Of a stretch of 64,000 bases of DNA, positions 58,381-64,000 are shown piece after piece. The stretch's first letter is position 1. Every line of letters starts with the position of its first letter. Source of the stretch: Bacillota bacterium. GTDB lineage: Bacteria > Bacillota > Clostridia > Lachnospirales > Lachnospiraceae. Under the pieces are notes generated by a model. That model did not search any database. It was not told the origin of the DNA and worked only from the letters and a program-made list of their open reading frames with translations. The position numbers and the translations under genes are program-made. Where the stretch lies: positions 1-64,000 of the forward strand of contig JAEZFK010000032.1 of the NCBI GenBank assembly GCA_023437715.1, in the 5' to 3' direction.

Positions 58381-60063
58381 ATGGGGGAATATATTTTTTA
58401 TGCGACAGATTCCATACCTGAGAACAAAATTCCCGTCCGGCCCTTTGCAGAATATTCAGGAGAAGCCGGCTTCGGATTTTTCACCGGCCAATGGGGAATT
58501 CCCGAACTGAATTCAGGCTTTGTGCCTGCCCCCTGGTTTCAGGGAACCATTTCCGCAGAGCAGGATGCTTACGGCTGCCATATATCCCCGGAAGCAGCGG
58601 AGGGCGGGAGGCTGCCCCTGTCCTTCCGGGCAGACTTAAAGGCGCCGGGAAAGTATTTTCTGACGGTTACCCTTTATTCCCCGGAAGATCAGGAGGAGGT
58701 CCTTCTGTTTGCGGGAAGACGGCAGCTTGTCTTCCGGGGCGGCTTAAAAGGGGGAGAGGAATGGACGGGATCATTTCCCATCCATGTCTGTGATATCATA
58801 CCCAGGGGAGAAACGGTCCGGCATAAGGTCCAGTCCGCCGCAGTAACGGTAATCGGCAGCTCGGTCCGCCTTGTGAGCATCAGCCTGGAACCGTGGAAGG
58901 GAAGAACACTGTTTATTGCCGGGGATTCCACGGTCACGGACCAGAGCACCCAATATCCCTATGCTCCGGAGGCCAGCTACAGCGGCTGGGGCCAGATGCT
59001 TCCCGCTTTCTTAAAGGGAGCCGCTGCGGTTTCCAACCACGCCCACTCCGGCCTTACCACAGAAAGCTTCCGGGAGGAAGGACATTATGAAATCCTGACG
59101 GAAGCCATAGGTCCCGGGGATATTTGCCTTTTTCAGTTCGGCCACAATGACCAGAAGCTGAAAAACCTGAGGCCAGAGGGAGGATACCAAAAAAATCTGG
59201 TAAGATATATAGATGAAATCAGGAAAAAAGGGGCTTTTCCCCTGCTGGTCACCCCCCTTGCCCGAAACAGCTGGAGGGGAAATGACGGAGCCTATAACGA
59301 CCTGCTTAAGGAATATGCGAAAGAGGTCCAGAGGATCGGAGAGGCCATGGCGGTTCCCGTTCTGGACCTTCACGGAAAAAGCATGGCCTTTATTACAGAG
59401 CACGGCCTTGAGGCTTCCAAACGGTGGTTCTACCCATCGGACTACACCCACACCAATGATTACGGGGCATGGAAAATGGCAGGTTTTTTGTGGGAGGAGC
59501 TTTTAAACAGCGGACTGTTTTCTTACACAGGAGAAAAGCCCCGCTCATGGGAGCCGCCAAAGGATTTTAAAGTCTTTGAGCATTTTCAAGGCCGGATGCA
59601 GGCGGCAGAGCCGCAAAAAGAAAGGGCTCCTGAGACGGACCGCCCGGAAGAGGTCCTTACCCGGGCGGAAGCCCTGGATTTTATCATCCGGGCCGTGAAC
59701 TATTTTCCCATCAATGTGTACAATGATTTCTTTTCCGATGTTATCGGCCATGAATGGTATGCGGGAATTATAGAATGCGCGTTTCAGAACGGGCTGATTC
59801 CGGAGGAAATGATTCAGAAGGGCTGCTTTTTTCCAGAGCAGGCCGTAACCCTGGAAGAATTTCTCTATATGGTTATGACAGGATATAAAAGCAGAAAGAG
59901 CCTGGATTTTCAAAGGGATTATACAATAAAAGGAACTCTTCCATGGACCAGGGAAGCCGTGACTGCTGCCTGCGCCCTGGGGGCGGCGGAGCCGGAAGAA
60001 CGCTGGAGAAGGACCTTAACCAGAGGAGAGGCCGCCGCCATTTTATACAGATTTGGAATATGA
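58381..60063 (+). CDS. Rhamnogalacturonan-acetylesterase-like SGNH hydrolase with C-terminal SLH-like repeats
   Basis: 560 residues. A beta-rich N-terminal domain (1-175) precedes the SGNH core: block I FIAGDSTVTDQ (Ser about 183), block III FQFGHNDQK (Asn about 255) and block V DYTHTNDYGAW (Asp about 354, His about 357), the layout of RhgT/rhamnogalacturonan acetylesterase. Residues about 425-560 show SLH-like units (LTRAEALDFIIRAVN, FSDVIGHEWYAGIIECAFQN, LTRGEAAAILYRF). No signal peptide is present, so the enzyme should be cytoplasmic, which is at odds with SLH anchoring. Co-transcribed with GH112 after 21 nt. Confidence 0.8.
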   Translation: MGEYIFYATDSIPENKIPVRPFAEYSGEAGFGFFTGQWGIPELNSGFVPAPWFQGTISAEQDAYGCHISPEAAEGGRLPLSFRADLKAPGKYFLTVTLYSPEDQEEVLLFAGRRQLVFRGGLKGGEEWTGSFPIHVCDIIPRGETVRHKVQSAAVTVIGSSVRLVSISLEPWKGRTLFIAGDSTVTDQSTQYPYAPEASYSGWGQMLPAFLKGAAAVSNHAHSGLTTESFREEGHYEILTEAIGPGDICLFQFGHNDQKLKNLRPEGGYQKNLVRYIDEIRKKGAFPLLVTPLARNSWRGNDGAYNDLLKEYAKEVQRIGEAMAVPVLDLHGKSMAFITEHGLEASKRWFYPSDYTHTNDYGAWKMAGFLWEELLNSGLFSYTGEKPRSWEPPKDFKVFEHFQGRMQAAEPQKERAPETDRPEEVLTRAEALDFIIRAVNYFPINVYNDFFSDVIGHEWYAGIIECAFQNGLIPEEMIQKGCFFPEQAVTLEEFLYMVMTGYKSRKSLDFQRDYTIKGTLPWTREAVTAACALGAAEPEERWRRTLTRGEAAAILYRFGI

Positions 60064-60084
60064 CGAGGGAAAGGAAGAACCTAT

Positions 60085-62241
60085 ATGACAGAAATAAAAA
60101 AGGGAAGCTTTACGCTTCCGGGGGAATCAGGCTACGAGGAGCTGACCTTAAAGCTGGCTGACCGCTGGGGAGCCGATATGATCAGGGACAGTGACGGCAC
60201 TGTGCTCTCCGAGGAGATAACGGGAGCGGGATATGGGATCTATTCCACCATTTGTCTGATTCGGGACCACAATGAATGGGCAAAGGCCCATAGAAACCAG
60301 CTTCAGCAGACCTTTCTGATGACAGAGCCAAGGACTGCAAAGGGAGGGCCTCTTGTGATTCCTCTGATGGAGGATTTTTACAAGGACCAGTTTGAGGTCA
60401 ATGACAGCCGGGAGGCCATGAAATACTGGCAGGTCTATGACCGTACGACAAACCAGGAGCTTTCCTCCCTTTTATGGACCTATGATAAGGAAACAGGCAA
60501 CGCGGTCATTCCCGACGCCCTTTTGTTCCACCAGTATACCGTAAGCTTCCTGGCCTATCGTATATGGGAAGAAATTTCCATGTACAATCACGTGACCAAC
60601 AGTTGGGATAAGGAGCATTTAATGCCTGTGGATCCCCGCCATGAGGAAACCAGGGATTATTTGTACCAATGGCTCAAAGCATGGTGTGAGGACCATCCCT
60701 CCACGACGGTGGTGCGCTTTACCTCTCTCTTTTACAATTTCGCCTGGATGTGGGGGAGCAGTGAGAGAAAGAGAAACCTTTTCAGCGACTGGGGCTCCTA
60801 TGATTTTACGGTCAGCACAAAGGCTCTTGAGGAGTTTGAAAGGGAATACGGCTACGGCCTGACCGCCGAGGACTTCATTAACCAGGGAAAATTCCATGTG
60901 ACCCATATGCCGCCGGGAAAACGCCAGCTGGACTATATGGCTTTTGTAAACCGTTTTGTAGTAGACTATGGAAAGAAGCTTGTGGACCTGGTTCACAGCT
61001 ATCAGAAGAAAGCCTATGTCTTCTATGACGACAGCTGGATCGGCCTGGAGCCCTATAACAGCCGTTTTAAGGAATTCGGCTTTGACGGACTGATCAAATG
61101 CGTATTTTCCGGCTACGAAGCAAGGCTGTGTGCAGGGGTGGACGTGGATGTTCATGAGCTGCGGCTTCATCCATATCTCTTTCCCGTGGGTCTGGGGGGA
61201 GCCCCTACTTTCAGCGGGGACGGCGATCCCGTAAAGGATGCAAGAGAGTACTGGAACCGGGTCCGGAGGGCACTGCTGCGGGAAAAAATCGACCGCATCG
61301 GCCTTGGCGGATACTTGCATCTGGTGGAGGGTTACCCGGACTTCTGCAGCTATATGGAAAAGATCGCCGATGAATTCCGGCTCATAAAAACCTTTCATGA
61401 GGACGGAGAGGTATACTGTATTCCTGTAAAGGCTGCGGTTCTTCACTCCTGGGGAAGGCTCAGGTCCTGGACCCTGTCCGGCCATTTCCATGAGACCTGG
61501 ATGCATGATCTGATCCACATCAATGAGGCCCTGTCCGGTCTGCCTGTGAAGGTGGAATTTATAAGCTTTGAGGACCTAAAACAGGGAGCCCTGGAAAAAG
61601 CGGACATTGTCATAAACGCCGGAACTGCAGGGAGTGCCTGGAGCGGGGGCATGGAATGGGCCGATACCAGGGTCATAGAGGAGCTTTCCCGGTTTGTGTA
61701 CAACGGAGGCGTTTTCCTGGGAGTGGGAGAGCCATCGGCTCTGGAAGGCTATAACACCTTCTTCCGGATGTCCCATGTACTGGGAGTGGATAAGGATACA
61801 GGGGCTAAAGTGTGCCACGGACGTTTGGAATTCTTCACGGAGGCCTTAGAAGGACTGATTCCGTCCGGGGCCGCTGTTAAAGGCATAGAAGGCCTTTATC
61901 TGACCGGAGAAAAAACCCATGTGCTGGCAGAGGAGAATAGGATTCCCTCCATTACATGGCAGAAGTTCGGTGCGGGCATGGGAATCTATTTAAGCAGCTT
62001 TCAGGTAAACAACGAAAATACCAGAATGCTTCTGAATCTGATGCTCTTTGGAAAAAACATGGATTTAAACCAGAGGTATCTTACCGACAACCCTCATACG
62101 GAATGTGCTTGGTATCCCGGGAGCCGCCGGCTTGTGGTGATAAATAACAGCGAAAAGTCCCAGCGGACTTTCATAAAAACGGATTTTGGCCTGTCGGAGG
62201 CCGTGCTGGAGCCATTTGAAACGAGGATCATAAAATTGTAG
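60085..62241 (+). CDS. GH112 phosphorylase (D-galactosyl-1,4-L-rhamnose or galacto-N-biose type)
   Basis: 718 residues, matching the GH112 length. GSFTLPGESGYEELTLKLAD RWGAD-type N-terminus, YTVSFLAYRIWEEISMYNHV TN segment and the catalytic acid in VFYDDSWIGLEPYNSRF (Asp about 315); GVGEPSALEGYNTFFRM belongs to the C-terminal sub-domain. No signal peptide. GH112 enzymes phosphorolyse beta-galactosyl disaccharides to galactose-1-phosphate, acting on galacto-N-biose/lacto-N-biose or on beta-D-Gal-(1,4)-L-Rha. The rhamnogalacturonan-esterase neighbour favours the galactosyl-rhamnose activity (inference). Confidence 0.88.
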   Translation: MTEIKKGSFTLPGESGYEELTLKLADRWGADMIRDSDGTVLSEEITGAGYGIYSTICLIRDHNEWAKAHRNQLQQTFLMTEPRTAKGGPLVIPLMEDFYKDQFEVNDSREAMKYWQVYDRTTNQELSSLLWTYDKETGNAVIPDALLFHQYTVSFLAYRIWEEISMYNHVTNSWDKEHLMPVDPRHEETRDYLYQWLKAWCEDHPSTTVVRFTSLFYNFAWMWGSSERKRNLFSDWGSYDFTVSTKALEEFEREYGYGLTAEDFINQGKFHVTHMPPGKRQLDYMAFVNRFVVDYGKKLVDLVHSYQKKAYVFYDDSWIGLEPYNSRFKEFGFDGLIKCVFSGYEARLCAGVDVDVHELRLHPYLFPVGLGGAPTFSGDGDPVKDAREYWNRVRRALLREKIDRIGLGGYLHLVEGYPDFCSYMEKIADEFRLIKTFHEDGEVYCIPVKAAVLHSWGRLRSWTLSGHFHETWMHDLIHINEALSGLPVKVEFISFEDLKQGALEKADIVINAGTAGSAWSGGMEWADTRVIEELSRFVYNGGVFLGVGEPSALEGYNTFFRMSHVLGVDKDTGAKVCHGRLEFFTEALEGLIPSGAAVKGIEGLYLTGEKTHVLAEENRIPSITWQKFGAGMGIYLSSFQVNNENTRMLLNLMLFGKNMDLNQRYLTDNPHTECAWYPGSRRLVVINNSEKSQRTFIKTDFGLSEAVLEPFETRIIKL

Positions 62242-62302
62242 AAGTTTTTTTGACAAAAAAATCAAATTTTGTTAAGAATTGGTGTTATTTTTTGGGAAAA
62301 TA

Positions 62303-62311
62303 TGCTATAAT
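62303..62311 (+). promoter_or_regulatory. Extended -10 promoter of the third chemoreceptor
   Basis: TGC-TATAAT (TG at 62303-62304, TATAAT at 62306-62311) with no good -35 at the proper distance. An imperfect dyad lies at about 62315-62337 over the start region. Confidence 0.55.
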
Positions 62312-62351
62312 CCATATGATGTTTGTAACATATCATAAGGAGGATCAGGTT

Positions 62352-64000
62352 ATGGTGCAAAAGCTTTTGGTAAAATGGGGGAATTTTCAATCGGGGCTTA
62401 AATGGAAGCCCGGTTTTAAGAAGAAAGAGAAAGGAGGAATAAGTCATCTTTCCAACAAAATCGCCGGTATCGCCGGGGTCATGCTGATTATCGTATTTGC
62501 GGTCCTCATCAGCATTACCTCCATGATGACGAAACGGGCGATGCAGGAGTCCGCCTTTGGCGCTCTTAAAACTCTGGCATCGGAAAACGGGAAAGAGGTC
62601 CAGCAGGTTCTGGACAGGGCGGTACAGGTTTCCAACGGCATCACCTATTACCTGGAAAATTCAGCGGTCAACAGAAAGGTCATTCAGGATTTAAGGCTCA
62701 AGACCATGGGGACGGCAGAGCCTCTTTATAAGAGCCAGGTGTTTGAGGGAACCACTCTGGACAGCTTTGGAATGAAAACCGAGGATTACATGCTGTCCAC
62801 CATTAAATCCTCAGTTCTTAATTCCCAGGACATTGTGGGCATAGGCATTATGTTTGAGCAGTACGGCATGAGTACTGCGGTCAGAAGCTACGGGCTCTAT
62901 GCGGATCAGAACGGAAATATTATAGACTGCGGTCTTTACGAGGATTATTCTGCAAGGGATTATTACCAGAAAGCCCTGGCGGCAAGGGCAACCATCATTA
63001 CCGACCCCTATGAATCAAACGGGACCATGCTGGTTACCATGGCAGTACCTGTGATCGTGAATGACAAGGTGCTCTGCATTGTTTCCACCGATGTGGGACT
63101 GGGCCGCTTCCGCCAGATGGGAACGACCAACAGCTCTTATCCCAGCGTACATACCCTGATCACCAATGAAGCGGGAACCATTATTTCCGAGAGCACCGAC
63201 AGCGGAGTTGTGGGGACCAATGTTTCGGATTACGTGAGTTCGAAAAAAAGCAAGGAAGAAATCGGGGCAGGAATTGCCTCCGGCGCCAATTTCTATACTC
63301 TTGATAAAGGCAAAAACGGAAAGGAATATTATTTCTTTGAGCCCATCCAGCTAAACGGTTCCAGCTGGTATTCTGTTACAGCGGTAGCACAAAAGGATAT
63401 GTCCCGGGATGCGGATCAGATGTCAAGGCTGATGACCGTCATTTCCGTGGCAGCTATGATTGTGATTCTCCTTATTATCACCATTGTCATAAGAAGGCAG
63501 CTGAAGCCCATCCATAAGGTGGTGTCCGCTGCCGGAAAGATCGCAGAGGGAGATCTGGATGTCTTCGTTGATGTGGAAACCAACGATGAAATCGGCCTTG
63601 TGGCAGATTCCTTTGACCGGATGAAGGAAAACCTAAAAGAGGTCATCGACCGTATTTCCTTTGCGCTTCAGGAAATTGCGGACAACCATTTGGACCTGGA
63701 TGTGGAGCTCGGGCTTAAGGGAGATTTTACAAGGCTTGAGGACTCGGTGAAACAGATCGTCATGAATTTAAACGTGGTGATGAATGAAGTGAGCCAGGCG
63801 GCAGGCCAGGTAGCAGCAGGCGCCGACCAGGTGGCCGACGGCTCCCAGTCTCTGGCGGACGGCGCAGAGGAGCAGGAAAAGACCGTTGAAATGCTGTCTC
63901 ATTCCTTTAAGGATGTATCGGAAAAGATCAGGCATCTTGCGGAGACGGCCGGAGAAGTATCCTTACAGGTGCAGCAGACAGGAACAGAAATCGTAACCTG
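62352..64000 (+). CDS. Methyl-accepting chemotaxis protein with dCache-like sensor (3' end cut by window edge)
   Basis: At least 549 codons, open at the right edge; the ATG has AAGGAGG 8 nt upstream. Membrane helix about 37-58, a large extracellular dCache-like domain (about 60-350; motifs DYSARDYYQKALAARATIIT, MLVTMAVPVIVNDKVLCIVS, DVGLG), second helix about 357-377, HAMP (KPIHKVVSAAGKIAEGDLDV), then the start of the signalling domain (QVAAGADQVADGSQSLADGA). Cache domains bind amino acids, organic acids or sugars. The position next to the oligosaccharide operon suggests chemotaxis to a related compound. Confidence 0.9.
   Translation, partial: MVQKLLVKWGNFQSGLKWKPGFKKKEKGGISHLSNKIAGIAGVMLIIVFAVLISITSMMTKRAMQESAFGALKTLASENGKEVQQVLDRAVQVSNGITYYLENSAVNRKVIQDLRLKTMGTAEPLYKSQVFEGTTLDSFGMKTEDYMLSTIKSSVLNSQDIVGIGIMFEQYGMSTAVRSYGLYADQNGNIIDCGLYEDYSARDYYQKALAARATIITDPYESNGTMLVTMAVPVIVNDKVLCIVSTDVGLGRFRQMGTTNSSYPSVHTLITNEAGTIISESTDSGVVGTNVSDYVSSKKSKEEIGAGIASGANFYTLDKGKNGKEYYFFEPIQLNGSSWYSVTAVAQKDMSRDADQMSRLMTVISVAAMIVILLIITIVIRRQLKPIHKVVSAAGKIAEGDLDVFVDVETNDEIGLVADSFDRMKENLKEVIDRISFALQEIADNHLDLDVELGLKGDFTRLEDSVKQIVMNLNVVMNEVSQAAGQVAAGADQVADGSQSLADGAEEQEKTVEMLSHSFKDVSEKIRHLAETAGEVSLQVQQTGTEIVT

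Overview
The window reads as the chromosome of a Gram-positive anaerobic Clostridia, most likely Lachnospiraceae (Clostridium cluster XIVa). Supporting this are the strong AGGAGG-type ribosome binding sites, a tRNA gene without encoded CCA, a heme/siroheme cluster running from glutamyl-tRNA, LysM and SLH-like proteins, a LplB/YtcP-type sugar ABC importer with a GH112 phosphorylase, and several methyl-accepting chemotaxis proteins. Family assignments come from reading motifs; no database search was run.

Layout. 1-3.2 kb: the 3' part of a LysM protein with Pro-Gln repeats, a GIY-YIG/DUF2087 protein, an XRE regulator with a rubredoxin/SOR-like tail and a DUF4491 membrane protein. 3.2-9.3 kb: methylmalonate-semialdehyde dehydrogenase divergent from a DeoR regulator, an AraC regulator divergent from an MFS transporter, a cysteine-protease-like protein and a Crh-like HPr. 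9.5-18.2 kb: tRNA-Ser(CGA) followed by an AT-richer accessory stretch of acetyltransferases, orphan regulators (PadR, MarR, DtxR, AraC-GyrI), a TerC/ABC-2-like permease fusion and several gene fragments. 18.2-31.3 kb: SteT-like amino-acid permease, then a cell-wall/metalloid resistance block on the minus strand: vanR-vanS-vanZ-vanY-flavodoxin with no van ligase, arsR-acr3-arsD-arsA-arsC, and a MecA-like PBP facing a BlaI repressor with no BlaR1. 31.6-44.1 kb: MalT-like LuxR regulator, two paralogous chemoreceptors, ClC transporter, EamA transporter, YwaF-like protein and a complete polar amino-acid ABC importer. 44.2-52.5 kb: hemA-precorrin-2 dehydrogenase-hemC-cobA/hemD-hemL (no hemB), then a flavodoxin-like protein and ftsH. 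52.4-64 kb: acyltransferase, AraC regulator divergent from an ABC importer, intracellular rhamnogalacturonan-acetylesterase-like protein, GH112 phosphorylase and the start of a third chemoreceptor.

How the genes work together. The sugar locus forms a coherent pathway: import of an oligosaccharide, cytoplasmic deacetylation and phosphorolysis, plausibly of rhamnogalacturonan-I fragments. The tetrapyrrole genes take glutamyl-tRNA to uroporphyrinogen III and on to precorrin-2/sirohydrochlorin, except for the HemB step. The resistance block has readable control logic. The ars operon and both PBP/BlaI promoters carry near-consensus -35/-10 boxes overlapped by perfect or near-perfect dyads. The MarR and TerC-fusion genes share three copies of one operator, which defines a small divergent regulon.

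The best candidate for something undescribed is the 11.1-13.9 kb module: a TerC-like (metal export) domain fused to an ABC-2-like permease half, divergent from a MarR protein with a His-rich tail, three shared operators, and a DtxR-type metalloregulator next door. Second are the ligase-less van cluster and the BlaR1-less PBP/BlaI pair.
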